From contig NC_087080.1 in assembly GCF_026151205.1 (NCBI RefSeq), forward strand, positions 15,635,337-15,699,336: a stretch of DNA of 64,000 nucleotides. The letters are read 5' to 3'. Source of the stretch: Bolinopsis microptera (lineage: Eukaryota > Ctenophora > Tentaculata > Lobata > Bolinopsidae). The position numbers were made by a program, and so were the translations under genes. How positions within the stretch are numbered: the stretch's first letter is position 1; each line of letters begins with the position of its first letter. Below are positions 49,075-61,554 of this stretch, one piece after another. The notes beneath the pieces are model-generated. The model worked only from the letters and a program-made list of their open reading frames with translations, did no database searches and was not told the origin of the DNA.

Positions 49075-49225
49075 ACAGTTAAACCTCCTCGAAGAAGGGG
49101 GACTGAAGCCGGACAAGAACAGTGTCATTCTATATCAGGAAAACCAGACCGAGGATCTGATACCGTGATTTCTTGGCACCCTGCTAAACGTAGAGATGAT
49201 AAATTTCTTGACGCCTAATTGGTCC
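49075..49225 (+). pseudogene. Possible reverse transcriptase relic
   Basis: Reads LNLLEEGGLKPDKNSVILY, then a stop, then FLGTLLNVE. The order GL-x-PDK ... LG resembles the segment after the catalytic box of non-LTR RTs. Very short and broken. Confidence 0.3.
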
Positions 49226-50250
49226 TTCATTGGGTAAGATTTTTAGTCCATTACCTCGACATCTTGGAGACGCGTGCTGACAGGTGTTAAATGAAATTAT
49301 TATGCAGCCAACTGGTTACTTATCCCTCATTAGCATTTAGTACCCTAGATTTTTATAGATTAATTTGGCATTAATCTAATGAATCCTTTAAGCATGGAAT
49401 CTTTGACTCCAAAGGAAAATATAGGAAAATTAAAGTTTCGTAGAAAACGATTGGTCGAAAGTTTCAAACATCAAACACACCTGGACTGAATAGATTATGG
49501 GGATTTGAAATATAATTTAAATTTTCAACCAAACTGCAATTAACCGTCGATGAGGACAAAAATTTATTGAGCGAGCAAGGTTTCCTGGTTGCAGAATATA
49601 AATCAGAAACAGCTTTAAAACCGATCGAATCATTTGGAATATTTTAAAGGTCTATGAGTATGATTTTTAACAATTCTAAAAACGCAGGTAAACTAATAAA
49701 CTAATAATCTAAAAACCGGAAACAACACTATGCAGCAGTAATGGGCTGTGTAAGTAAAGAAGATTAATTAATCAATAGATTAGTTGGTAAACATGGGTGG
49801 CAGTGTGGTGACCCGTGTATTCTCTAATTACACAACTAATTAGGTAATTAAATATTGTCATGTTCTGTGTCTAGTTGCTTAAATTAGTAGCTTTTACACG
49901 TGTTTAACCGGCGGAGACCAGACGGGTTTTGGTGAGCCAATAATATTTACATTTATTACAAAAGTTAAAAACTAACTCAACACCTGAAATTGATTACACT
50001 TTATATCCAGCTAGGTGGTCCTGTGGTGGAAGATTAAACAGGGATAATTTTTATCAGTCACCTAATTCGTCTCGTCAATATTGTCGGTAGAATTGAAGAA
50101 TCATAAATATGAGACACATGTGTCATCACATTAGATACCCGGGCCGCGAAGCAATATATACCGATCTGGAAATCAGTTGCGACATGATATAAATCATTAG
50201 AAGGCTAGTACTAACTATGTACTTATAGTAAATATAATATAGTAATTGGT

Positions 50251-50384
50251 ATTAGAGGACTTGTTTTGTTTAACTTTAATCTCAAAGCTTTTGGTTCAAC
50301 GCGGTTCATGTTATTATCTAACATGAACCGCGTTCAACCAAAAGCTTCCAGAATAAAGTTAAACTAATACAAGTCCTCTGACAT
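50251..50384. repeat. Long hairpin with ~62-bp arms
   Basis: AGCTTTTGGTTCAACGCGGT followed by TCATGTTA faces TAACATGAACCGCGTTCAAC CAAAAGCT; the arms extend to GAGGACTTGT / ACAAGTCCTC with a loop of about 5 bases. Foldback element or hairpin transcript. Confidence 0.75.
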
Positions 50385-50684
50385 TAGTCTAGTAACAATT
50401 AGTATTGTTAGTTAGACCCGCTGTGAAATCTTCATCCTTGTAGCATATTGAATACATATCATGTACAAGTTGGATGGCTCATATTATGTGGCATGAGTAC
50501 TGGTTAGGAGTAGGACCATGTGACTCATTACTGATCACTAATAAACCATTATTGATTACTTTGAACCTTGATACAAAAGGATGTGAAGGACGAACTGGAA
50601 TGATTGCAGAATAAGCAATGTAACTTGCTGATCCTGATATCTTTGGCGCAGCATGAATATGATAAATGATCTTGATCGGTTACC

Positions 50685-50760
50685 TATTACACTTTCCTAT
50701 TACACTTACCTATTGCACTTACCTATTACAGTTACCTATTACAGTAACTATTTACCTATA
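50685..50760. repeat. TTACCTATTACA short tandem repeat
   Basis: About six imperfect 12-13-bp copies of TTACCTATTACAC/G. Confidence 0.75.
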
Positions 50761-51090
50761 CAGTATATCGGATAACTTGTGTTCATGTAGATGGGATGGC
50801 AGAAGTATATCAGTATATCCCCTTTGAACATTCGCCCTTTGAAAGTTTGAAAATCTAAACTAAGCACAATAGAGTTTAAAACTTTTCGGGATGTTATAGA
50901 CCTATTTTTTGTTATAAGACCTATTTTTAAAGCTATAGTGAAATTTGACATTCGCCCTCTTATCCCCTCTGTGGGCACACTATATGATGGCCCTATTAAA
51001 GCTTAGCTTAACGAATATCAACAAAGGTGACGTAGGGTATCTAATGAAGAATGGTAAATAAGTTTATTGTCAACAGTAATACTAATGGTA

Positions 51091-51363
51091 TTTGTAATTA
51101 AGAAACAGTAAACAATAAAGGCAGAGGGCGACACAAGTAGATGGCTTGAACATGCAGGTGCTACTGTAAACAATAAAGGCAGAGGACGACACAAGTAGAT
51201 GGCTTGAACGTGCAGGTGCTACTGTAAACAATAAAGGCAGATCTGTAAAGAATAAAGGCAGAGGGCGACACAAGTAGATGGCTTGAACGTGCAGGTGCTA
51301 CTGTAAACAATAAAGGCAGAGGGCGACACTTGTAGATGGCTTGAACGTGCAGGTGCTACTGTA
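51091..51363. repeat. ~58-bp tandem repeat
   Basis: Four copies containing AATAAAGGCAGAGGGCGACA and AGTAGATGGCTTGAACGTGC, the third preceded by a short partial copy. Confidence 0.88.
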
Positions 51364-54300
51364 CTACAGCACATTACTGGTCTTAATGTGGCAAATTTGG
51401 CAAATTCAGTGGTGTATGTCCTGTAGCTAAACTTAAATCTAGCACAGGATGAGCCGATGGAAATTGAAGAAATCGACAACCTACGATATAAATCTATCAT
51501 TACCAATATCACAGCGCAAACTATAATTATATTGTCAATATCATGATGCCTCGGAAAATGACAAAGTATTAGCAGAGCTACTGAACTATGACTTATAAGT
51601 TTAAAATAGCGCAAGGATTGAATAAATTTTAAACGTTAAACAACAATGGCAATGTAATTGTAAAAATTATACTCTATGACACTGTCCCACTGAAATTCTA
51701 TATTCTATGAGGTCTATTAAGTATTACGTTGCAATTGCCAAGGGAGCGTGAAATTTTAAAACTGGAATACTTCATAATTCTCTGGAAGTTAATCTTATTC
51801 CTAAAAGAGTAAGGAGCAACAAACACCAGCACAATAATGAGCGGATAAAATCTAAGATATGGTAAAGTGTGAACATGCCTCACGGGTACAATGACTCCAC
51901 GCCGATATAACTCATAATTACTAATTAGTAGTTATCACCCTTTGTTTGAACTCTCCCCCACAGAAGATCTAACGACCTTAATTAGCATAACAAGACCCGG
52001 TCTCTCAAGGTGCAAGGAGCTGGAGAGAAAATAAACGACCGTGCAACGAATGAGCTTGTATGACTAGGAGGTGTGCTTGCTTTAGGTGAACCAGTCTCCA
52101 ATCTATATTCTATAATGGGATTCCAGATGTCTGGACCTGTGCAGCTGCTGCTTCAATTGTATGACACCATGATGGGTCGTCCAGTTTAACGTATACAGTA
52201 CTTATAGTGCTAATGGCAGTAGAATAGTGAGTAGAGAGTGAGCATGAGTAGGCAGGGTTAATAAGGGGGTATGAGCGTTGTCATGGTAACACCATACCAC
52301 AGTCCTGTGAAATGAATTGATTTTGTCTGGTTTACTAGTCCAGATCACTGAACTAAATCTAATAAACAATATCTTCCAGAATATCAATATCGGATATCCA
52401 GATGAGTATGCGTTCAGTAGTATAATACTCATCAGTAGTATACTCATATTATACCCATTTAGTAATATTCGGTAGTACTCAATAGTTTAACTTTATCGAT
52501 TAAAGTTGTTTAAAAGCAATCTTCGTTATTCATCGCTCCCATCGCTCGCCCAAAATTTTTAAAATCTCGTGAAAAAGCCCTTGTAAGGGTATGAAAGTGA
52601 CTTCGTTTGATGTATTTTCAAACGCCTATTCTAAATCAGCTGCTATATTCATAGACGTATTACAAAACTATCAAAGGGCTTAAAATCGTGCACAAGTTTT
52701 TGACAGAATCCGTCAAATTGATGCATTGAAACACGATCAAAGTGCTTATAATTTGCTTAAACTCGGAAGCATATTTGTGAAATTGCAATCTGTCTTTGTC
52801 AAAAATTAAGAAATGACCGTAACTCGATTTACTGATATTTTGAACAGCTATAGTTACTTAGTATTAGTACGACTAAGCATTCACATACAATAGCACATAC
52901 TAACGACAGGAGAAAAACCATCATATGACAGATTTTACATTAGAAATTATTTCAATGTGGCAGCTGCTGTGACATTATGACTGTCACATCGGGCCGCATT
53001 AAAATAATTTCTAATATAAATCATGATTTGTATAAACTGGAGTAATCTCAGTATTCAGGCAACAACAGCAGTAAACGCTTTATTAGAGGAATGATATTTT
53101 GAATCTTCCACATTAAGATTTGGTAATTTGTGGACTAACTGAAGAAAGTTCAGATATTTTTTTAACTGTCCCAGCATGTCAAATGTACTTAATTGCGCTA
53201 ATCATTTTTATGTCGCAAATCACGAACAGGCCTTTCTACATAATTTGATGTTGTAAAATTTTGAAAATTTTCAATATCTACGTAGGACATACTTAGAGTC
53301 TACCATAAATTTAGTCAAATTTTTGGCTAAAATTGTTGTAAACTACATATATTTAATGCGACTAAATTAACCTTCGGTTAATTTTATAGCCAACTAACAT
53401 GTTGGTATTGAAGTAGTGAATACTTTAAAATGTTGACGTAACATCGTTTATGATGACTTCAAAACTGCGAAAGCTATTACACTTATCATTATCTTCCACC
53501 AACTCTAAAAAAGTTATAATTTTGAGTGAAATAAGAGAAATAAACAAAATCTAAGTGTTAATATGATAATATCGTCAAACAAATTTACAAACATTTTGGT
53601 AACCAAATTTTGTTGGACGTTATATGTTGAAAATAGCAATTTGGAAGTAGAAAATCGAATCATGCAATTACTACAATGACTACATTACAATTATGCATAA
53701 TTTTTAGGATAACATAATGTTTTGGATATTAATCATTAATGGCATTATTCCAATGAATTATTAAGTCGTAGGGATAAAATTGTAGGATATCAGCACAGTA
53801 ACCAATACCTTACGATCCTTATTCGCTGATAAAGCGGCGCAGATAATGCTGTTGGCAACTAAAAGTGAAACGAACTACTTACTAACTAACAATAAGAACA
53901 GTGTTCTTGTTGTTCTTAGAACACAAGTAATGTACGAGTTAAGCAGCTAAACGTAGCACAATTAATCTTCAATTATAAGTGGCCAGCACGAAAACAAATT
54001 TTCACACCAGGTAGCAGATTGTAGGTGCGATTGGAATTCTGAAACTTTTAGAACTTCTCTCTTCAAACAAACGTTGAACTAATTTTGTCAAGTTTGGGTT
54101 TATCATGAAATAATTCTGGGAATCAACATTAATTTCAATATCAAACTTTAAGGAATTTCTTTCTAGACGTTAGTGGATACTAAATAATTAGTAGGGCGTT
54201 GTCACGTACAAATATTGTATACGAATGAAAACTTTTCAATATCTGATGTTCCAAATATCATAAAACTCGAAATTTGATCCCCTTAAATGTCAAAAGTCAC

Positions 54301-54769
54301 AATATTTTTGAAATTTTTGATAAAATTGCGTAGCATGATGTCAACAAGTTCAAATACTTTTTAACCTCATGCTGACGATGTTATTGTGTCGAACATGTAA
54401 ATAACGGGATGAAAATCGCTGTTCAGAGCAATTTTCATTACAGACTTGACGTCTCCTAGCAAATACGAAAGACAAACGAAACAAAGGTATGATGTTTCTA
54501 AAGAGGTAAAAACTGGCCGAATAAGGTTAAAATCGTTGATGATTCTGAAATGAAACGGCAACACTTACCCGTATAAAATCTTCATTTAATAGTGTCATGT
54601 ATGAACAATACAGATTGAGCATTAAATTGTGAGCGATGTAAGTTTACTATTATTAGCTTAAAAATAAATGTAACGGAGAAAATTGCAAACTAATATTAAC
54701 GAACGATGTCGCTTTTCAATCCATATATCTACCGCCTAATTGATATATGCTGATGATACCACATATGGG
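51364..54769. other. Gene-free AT-rich region
   Basis: No gene recognised apart from the hairpin at 52935-53019. Open frames are short and lack recognisable motifs. Confidence 0.4.
52935..53019. repeat. Foldback element of 85 bp
   Basis: TTACATTAGAAATTATTTCA faces TAAAATAATTTCTAATATAA; an inner pair TGTGACA...TGTCACA is nested within. Probably a short MITE. Confidence 0.65.
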
Positions 54770-54966
54770 TTATAATTAGGGCAAGAATAAAAATTTATGG
54801 AACCATCTGTGAATAAATTCGTAACAAACGTTTCTCTACAGTAAAGTGTCGTTTGTAGTCCCAGGACCCACAAAAAAGCGTAAAACTTGGTGCGTTATGG
54901 TCCTATGGACAACACATTCTTGTAAAAATCATTTATTCACAGACTATTCTATTCTTGCCCTTATAA
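54770..54966. mobile_element. ~185-bp MITE flanked by TTATAA
   Basis: TTATAA then TTAGGGCAAGAATA opens the element and TATTCTTGCCC then TTATAA closes it. The inner pair CTGTGAATAAAT / ATTTATTCACAG extends the inverted repeat to about 50 bp. TTATAA is the likely target duplication. Confidence 0.65.
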
Positions 54967-55940
54967 CTATTACAGTTACACAGAAGCAGCAACAAAAATA
55001 ATTAGAAGTTAAGGCGATCAAATAAATTTGCCGGCAGGAAACTAAACAACTGATACACTATAAAATCCAGACACTGAATGAAAAATTTACAAGACCTGTC
55101 AGTTTTAGTACTTTCTCCAGCCCTTTATCTGAAAATGTCAAGCATTCTATTATCTTTTCCACAAAGTACATAGTACAGTCAAATCCGTCTTTTTGTCGGA
55201 CAAAATTCGCAACAAAGCGATTTTAACGGGATATGGTCGGGACAGGTCCCAGGATTCATTCCAGAGAGTTCCTAAAATCCTCGACTTCAGGAAAATCCAC
55301 AGTTACCACTTTTTTACCACCTTTTTACCACTTTGGTTTTCCGCAAATAAGTCACGTTCTGAATATCCTAGAAGATTCTAGTTTAAAGCATTGTGTTAAG
55401 AAAACAAAGAAGAACAACTTTTTCTTTAACAACGTTTTCAAAAATAAATTATTTATTTAATTAATTAAATAATTAATAAATTTTAAAATATTTCAAAAAT
55501 ACATTTTCATGAAAAATGTTCACAATTACATTCCACGAATATTGAACTAATTTCTATGAAAATTTTGAAAATTTTCACTAACAATATTTTGAACTTGTAA
55601 AATTTACGAAATTTGAGAAGAAAAACCACTATTTACCACTTTTTACCACATTGAATCTCCGCTAAAAAAACGACTTCTGAATATCGTAGAAGGTTCTAGA
55701 TTGAACCAATGTGTTCAAAATATAAAGAGAACAAAGTTTTATCTGACAACCTTTGGATTAGATAATTAATTAATTAGTTAATTCGATTATTAAACAAATA
55801 TCCAAAAATTATAAAAATTATTTTTGATCAAAATATTTTAAAATTACATATCACGAATAATTAACAAATTTCCATTAAATTAATCGGGAAATCGAAGTAG
55901 TACTTTATATAACCATATATATACTAGATAACAGTCTAAC

Positions 55941-56240
55941 TTATGAGTCCTCAGCTGGCACATTGCTGCAATTGTCCTGACATTTGAGGCAGGTTGATCC
56001 ACAATGTATTCCTGCTTTTCTGCATGAACAAGCATTGCCACAACCTGACTTTAAACATTTGCAACTGATTTTTTGAATGAGCTTTTTCGGAGCTGTACTC
56101 ATAAGAGTGGTCACTGGTACATGTGTCCCATTGTTCATCTTCCATCCCAGCTTATCGGATCTAGGTCATTCTCATCCCACACCTGCTGCTGATGGTAAAC
56201 ACGATAAGAATGTTGGCGGGAGCTGTTCGCACTTGATGTC
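55941..56240 (-). pseudogene. C-terminal fragment of a CXC-type cysteine-rich protein (copy A)
   Basis: Encodes the cysteine array ISCKCLKSGCGNACSCRKAG followed by IHCGSTCLKCQDNCSN and stop near 55941. This ending, preceded by LDPISW and NNGTHVPVTT, is a common C-terminus of uncharacterised invertebrate proteins linked to mobile elements and related to Tesmin/TSO1 CXC motifs. A one-base frame change near 56149 separates VYHQQQVWDENDLDPISW from the cysteine part. Only the C-terminal piece is present. Confidence 0.6.
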
Positions 56241-56353
56241 TGCTGTTGAAGATTGCGACTTCTGTTCAAGAACTGAAAGTCTTGCTTCATCTAGTGATCT
56301 CGATTTTTATGAAATCAGCTATTCTTAACCAATACAATGTTTTAATTTACCAG

Positions 56354-57103
56354 GCAAATGAGGAGTTAGTTTCGGTGAATAGCTTTAAGAGGGCGAATGA
56401 TCGACAATGTAAATTTGCATGGAATGAAATATGGAAAGGGTTGCTGTCCTCAGGTACTATTTAAACTATTTATCTTTTAAGTAAGTGCACTAACTTTTAA
56501 ACTATGCCCAGCAAATTTGAAACGGATACGTACAGTCCTATTCTTTATCCTGACGCCTCTCATACCTTGTATAAATAAAGAAATCAACGCACCACAGGTT
56601 GGATCAACAACCCCTGGTCACTGAACGAAATTAAACGGCAGTACAACGGCATGACTGATTCAGCTCTGAGTGACGTCTTGTGTGTATTATTGCAGACAGT
56701 GACCATAGACCAGTTCCAAAGATTCATATCTAGCCTAGCGGTTAGAGCATCCGCCTTCTGCGCAGAGGTTCAGGGTTCGAATCCCAGTGTCACCTAGTCT
56801 AGGGAGTAGCTAAGGATCCATTGGATCTAAGGGATCTCAACGGTCGACTCAACCGAATGATAGGAAACTTAATTGAGGTTTAAATGAGGCGGGGCACCTG
56901 TTAAAAGTTCAAGCAACTAGGATACCCCTTCAGTGCATACTGTAAACATAGTGCTGTTAACTATTATATCGGCCAATGAAGAGGAGTTCGTTGTAACTGA
57001 GACAGGACCATCTTTAGTCCGCGAACACAGTTTAAACAAATGTCCATTCTGTAACGTAGAGATCGCACTAAATGATAAATCCTCAAACCGGATTACAGAC
57101 AGG
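56354..57103 (+). pseudogene. Captured spliced gene fragment broken by a SINE (copy A)
   Basis: Exon 56354-56453 lies between TTACCAG| and CTCAG|GTACT and encodes FKRANDRQCKFAWNEIWKGL. It joins in phase to an exon from 56598 after CACCACAG|, encoding NNPWSLNEIKRQYNGMTDSA and TVTIDQFQRFIS. At 56731 a SINE interrupts the codons; coding resumes at about 56968 with ANEEEFVVTETGPSLVREH and KCPFCNVEIALND and ends at AGG|GTAAAT. A CPFC zinc-binding motif suggests a Zn-finger near the end. I do not recognise the parent gene. The SINE brings a stop, so the fragment is non-functional as it stands. Confidence 0.6.
56731..56963 (+). mobile_element. tRNA-derived SINE (copy A)
   Basis: The head TAGCCTAGCGGTTAGAGC fits the RNA polymerase III A box and GGTTCGAATCC is a perfect B box. 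The would-be anticodon loop CTTCTGC reads TCT, but the acceptor stem cannot form, so it is a tRNA-derived head and not a tRNA gene. The body GGAGTAGCTAAGGATCCATT recurs at 9445-9635. TTCATATC (56723-56730) before and TTATATC (56964-56970) after look like the target duplication. Confidence 0.78.
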
Positions 57104-59132
57104 GTAAATTATTGTGCGGGGGAGGGGGGAGGTGGTATAGTACACATACGTTAGGCTCTTACTAAGTTCCTAATTCGCTCGCCCAAAAATTTCTCGTGAC
57201 TTTCTCCGTAGCTTAGTGCACTAGATTCCCACTATCGGAATCGTTCTGAATAGCCGATCCTTACCAACTCCGTGGATCCGACTGGTGGTGTCTGATCCAG
57301 TGAAAGCGTGGCACAGAAATCGTGCAGAAAGCCCAATTACGGTATCCTAGCACCCTGTCACGTGATAAGCAATTAGGTAATCATTGATAACCCAATCAAT
57401 TTCGCTAACGAGATAAACAAATTGCTTGATAACTTCGTCATTTTCAATCCGTTTCGCACATCGTTTTGCAGATGTTTTGATTTGCAGAGAGGCAGTTCTG
57501 TGGTCTAATCCAGTTGATGTTTCTGTAAGTCGAGAGATATGATGTGTAAATATTTATAAATAAGCTATAATAGTATCGTACAAATTTTGATATTTTACCG
57601 TTTATTCCATTTATCTGAATTTTTTAAATCTGTTATCTAATCTATGTGACGGTGTATGTTCTGTTATTCAAGTAAATTCATTTTACGTCACGGCAAATAT
57701 TTTTGATAAAAAGTATATTTTGAAATTTTTAAAAATTTAATTATTATTTAATTAATAAATCAATTAATTATCTAATCCAAAGGTTGTCAGATAAAAAGTT
57801 GTTCTCTTTTATATTTTGAACACATTGGTTCAATCTAGAACCTTCGACGACATTCAGAAGTCGTTTTATTAGCGGAGATTCAATGTGGTAAAAAGTGATA
57901 AATAGTGGTTATTCTTTACGAATTTCGAAAATTTTACAAGTCCAAAATATTGAAAGTGAAAATTTTTATAAAAATTAGTTCATTGCACGTGGAATGTAAT
58001 TGTGAACATTTTTTATGAAAATATATTTTTGAAATATTTGAAATTTTATTAATTATTTAATTTATTAATTAAATAATTTATTTTTGAAAAAGTTGTTAAA
58101 GGAAAAGTTGTTCTTCTTTGTTTTCTAAACACAATGCTTTAAACTAGAATCTTCTAGGATATTCAGAACGTGACTTATTTGCAGAAAACCAAAGTGGTAA
58201 AAAGGTGGTAAAAAAGTGGTAATTGTGGATTTTCCTGAAGTCGAGGATTTTGGGAACTCTCTGGAATGATTCCTGGGACCTGTCCCGACCATATCCCGTT
58301 AAAATCGCTTTGTTGCGAATTTTGTCCGACAAAGGCTTAAATTAGGACGGATTTGACTGTACTAGTACAGTCAAATCCGTCTTTTTGTCGGACAAAATTC
58401 GCAACAAAGCGATTTTAACGGGATATGGTCGGGACAGGTCCCAGGATTCATTCCAGAGAGTTCCTAAAATCCTCGACTTCAGGAAAATCCACAGTTACCA
58501 CTTTTTTACCACCTTTTTACCACTTTGGTTTTCCGCAAATAAGTCACGTTCTGAATATCCTAGAAGATTCTAGTTTAAAGCATTGTGTTAAGAAAACAAA
58601 GAAGAACAACTTTTTCTTTAACAACGTTTTCAAAAATAAATTATTTATTTAATTAATTAAATAATTAATAAATTTTAAAATATTTCAAAAATACATTTTC
58701 ATGAAAAATGTTCACAATTACATTCCACGAATATTGAACTAATTTCTATGAAAATTTTGAAAATTTTCACTAACAATATTTTGAACTTGTAAAATTTACG
58801 AAATTTGAGAAGAAAAACCACTATTTACCACTTTTTACCACATTGAATCTCCGCTAAAAAAACGACTTCTGAATATCGTAGAAGGTTCTAGATTGAACCA
58901 ATGTGTTCAAAATATAAAGAGAACAAAGTTTTATCTGACAACCTTTGGATTAGATAATTAATTAATTAGTTAATTCGATTATTAAACAAATATCCAAAAA
59001 TTATAAAAATTATTTTTGATCAAAATATTTTAAAATTACATATCACGAATAATTAACAAATTTCCATTAAATTAATCGGGAAATCGAAGTAGTACTTTAT
59101 ATAACCATATATATACTAGATAACAGTCTAAC

Positions 59133-59432
59133 TTATGAGTCCTCAGCTGGCACATTGCTGCAATTGTCCTGACATTTGAGGCAGGTTGATCCACAATGTA
59201 TTCCTGCTTTTCTGCATGAACAAGCATTGCCACAACCTGACTTTAAACATTTGCAACTGATTTTTTGAATGAGCTTTTTCGGAGCTGTACTCATAAGAGT
59301 GGTCACTGGTACATGTGTCCCATTGTTCATCTTCCATCCCAGCTTATCGGATCTAGGTCATTCTCATCCCACACCTGCTGCTGATGGTAAACACGATAAG
59401 AATGTTGGCGGGAGCTGTTCGCACTTGATGTC
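59133..59432 (-). pseudogene. CXC-type protein fragment (copy B)
   Basis: Same sequence as in copy A, including the frame change; shares its history by duplication of the whole element. Confidence 0.6.
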
Positions 59433-59545
59433 TGCTGTTGAAGATTGCGACTTCTGTTCAAGAACTGAAAGTCTTGCTTCATCTAGTGATCTCGATTTTT
59501 ATGAAATCAGCTATTCTTAACCAATACAATGTTTTAATTTACCAG

Positions 59546-60295
59546 GCAAATGAGGAGTTAGTTTCGGTGAATAGCTTTAAGAGGGCGAATGATCGACAAT
59601 GTAAATTTGCATGGAATGAAATATGGAAAGGGTTGCTGTCCTCAGGTACTATTTAAACTATTTATCTTTTAAGTAAGTGCACTAACTTTTAAACTATGCC
59701 CAGCAAATTTGAAACGGATACGTACAGTCCTATTCTTTATCCTGACGCCTCTCATACCTTGTATAAATAAAGAAATCAACGCACCACAGGTTGGATCAAC
59801 AACCCCTGGTCACTGAACGAAATTAAACGGCAGTACAACGGCATGACTGATTCAGCTCTGAGTGACGTCTTGTGTGTATTATTGCAGACAGTGACCATAG
59901 ACCAGTTCCAAAGATTCATATCTAGCCTAGCGGTTAGAGCATCCGCCTTCTGCGCAGAGGTTCAGGGTTCGAATCCCAGTGTCACCTAGTCTAGGGAGTA
60001 GCTAAGGATCCATTGGATCTAAGGGATCTCAACGGTCGACTCAACCGAATGATAGGAAACTTAATTGAGGTTTAAATGAGGCGGGGCACCTGTTAAAAGT
60101 TCAAGCAACTAGGATACCCCTTCAGTGCATACTGTAAACATAGTGCTGTTAACTATTATATCGGCCAATGAAGAGGAGTTCGTTGTAACTGAGACAGGAC
60201 CATCTTTAGTCCGCGAACACAGTTTAAACAAATGTCCATTCTGTAACGTAGAGATCGCACTAAATGATAAATCCTCAAACCGGATTACAGACAGG
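59546..60295 (+). pseudogene. Captured gene fragment broken by a SINE (copy B)
   Basis: Identical layout to copy A: exons 59546-59645 and 59790 onward, SINE at 59923-60155. Confidence 0.6.
59923..60155 (+). mobile_element. tRNA-derived SINE (copy B)
   Basis: Duplicate of the SINE in copy A, carried along inside the larger element. Confidence 0.78.
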
Positions 60296-61554
60296 GTAAA
60301 TTATTGTGCGGGGGAGGGGGGAGGTGGTATAGTACACATACGTTAGGCTCTTACTAAGTTCCTAATTCGCTCGCCCAAAAATTTCTCGTGACTTTCTCCG
60401 TAGCTTAGTGCACTAGATTCCCACTATCGGAATCGTTCTGAATAGCCGATCCTTACCAACTCCGTGGATCCGACTGGTGGTGTCTGATCCAGTGAAAGCG
60501 TGGCACAGAAATCGTGCAGAAAGCCCAATTACGGTATCCTAGCACCCTGTCACGTGATAAGCAATTAGGTAATCATTGATAACCCAATCAATTTCGCTAA
60601 CGAGATAAACAAATTGCTTGATAACTTCGTCATTTTCAATCCGTTTCGCACATCGTTTTGCAGATGTTTTGATTTGCAGAGAGGCAGTTCTGTGGTCTAA
60701 TCCAGTTGATGTTTCTGTAAGTCGAGAGATATGATGTGTAAATATTTATAAATAAGCTATAATAGTATCGTACAAATTTTGATATTTTACCGTTTATTCC
60801 ATTTATCTGAATTTTTTAAATCTGTTATCTAATCTATGTGACGGTGTATGTTCTGTTATTCAAGTAAATTCATTTTACGTCACGGCAAATATTTTTGATA
60901 AAAAGTATATTTTGAAATTTTTAAAAATTTAATTATTATTTAATTAATAAATCAATTAATTATCTAATCCAAAGGTTGTCAGATAAAAAGTTGTTCTCTT
61001 TTATATTTTGAACACATTGGTTCAATCTAGAACCTTCGACGACATTCAGAAGTCGTTTTATTAGCGGAGATTCAATGTGGTAAAAAGTGATAAATAGTGG
61101 TTATTCTTTACGAATTTCGAAAATTTTACAAGTCCAAAATATTGAAAGTGAAAATTTTTATAAAAATTAGTTCATTGCACGTGGAATGTAATTGTGAACA
61201 TTTTTTATGAAAATATATTTTTGAAATATTTGAAATTTTATTAATTATTTAATTTATTAATTAAATAATTTATTTTTGAAAAAGTTGTTAAAGGAAAAGT
61301 TGTTCTTCTTTGTTTTCTAAACACAATGCTTTAAACTAGAATCTTCTAGGATATTCAGAACGTGACTTATTTGCAGAAAACCAAAGTGGTAAAAAGGTGG
61401 TAAAAAAGTGGTAATTGTGGATTTTCCTGAAGTCGAGGATTTTGGGAACTCTCTGGAATGATTCCTGGGACCTGTCCCGACCATATCCCGTTAAAATCGC
61501 TTTGTTGCGAATTTTGTCCGACAAAGGCTTAAATTAGGACGGATTTGACTGTAC

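Larger units (their letters stand above)
55176..58359. mobile_element. 3.18 kb long-TIR DNA element, copy A
   Basis: Starts CAGTCAAATCCGTC and ends GACGGATTTGACTG, each next to TA, the target used by Tc1/mariner/pogo-like transposases. The terminal inverted repeats are about 680 bp (55176 to ~55850 and ~57680 to 58359), differing by a small insertion near the tip and scattered bases. Each arm itself contains two diverged copies of a ~330-bp block around TTACCAC...CTTCTGAATATCGTAGAAG. The core holds a CXC-protein remnant, exons of an unidentified gene and a SINE. No transposase is present, so the element is non-autonomous. Confidence 0.85.
58368..61551. mobile_element. 3.18 kb long-TIR DNA element, copy B
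   Basis: Same orientation and, by eye, essentially identical to copy A with a constant offset of 3192. Copies A and B are joined by just TACTAGTA. The downstream flank is TACTAACAGG. A recent tandem duplication by recombination, or an assembly duplication, fits better than two independent insertions. Confidence 0.85.

Noticed and set aside
55951-56145. MEDEQWDTC... minus-strand frame
   Set aside because: Shifted-frame shadow of the CXC cysteine fragment.
56731-56800. tRNA gene (Arg-TCT)
   Set aside because: A and B boxes are present but the acceptor stem does not pair and a shared SINE body follows.
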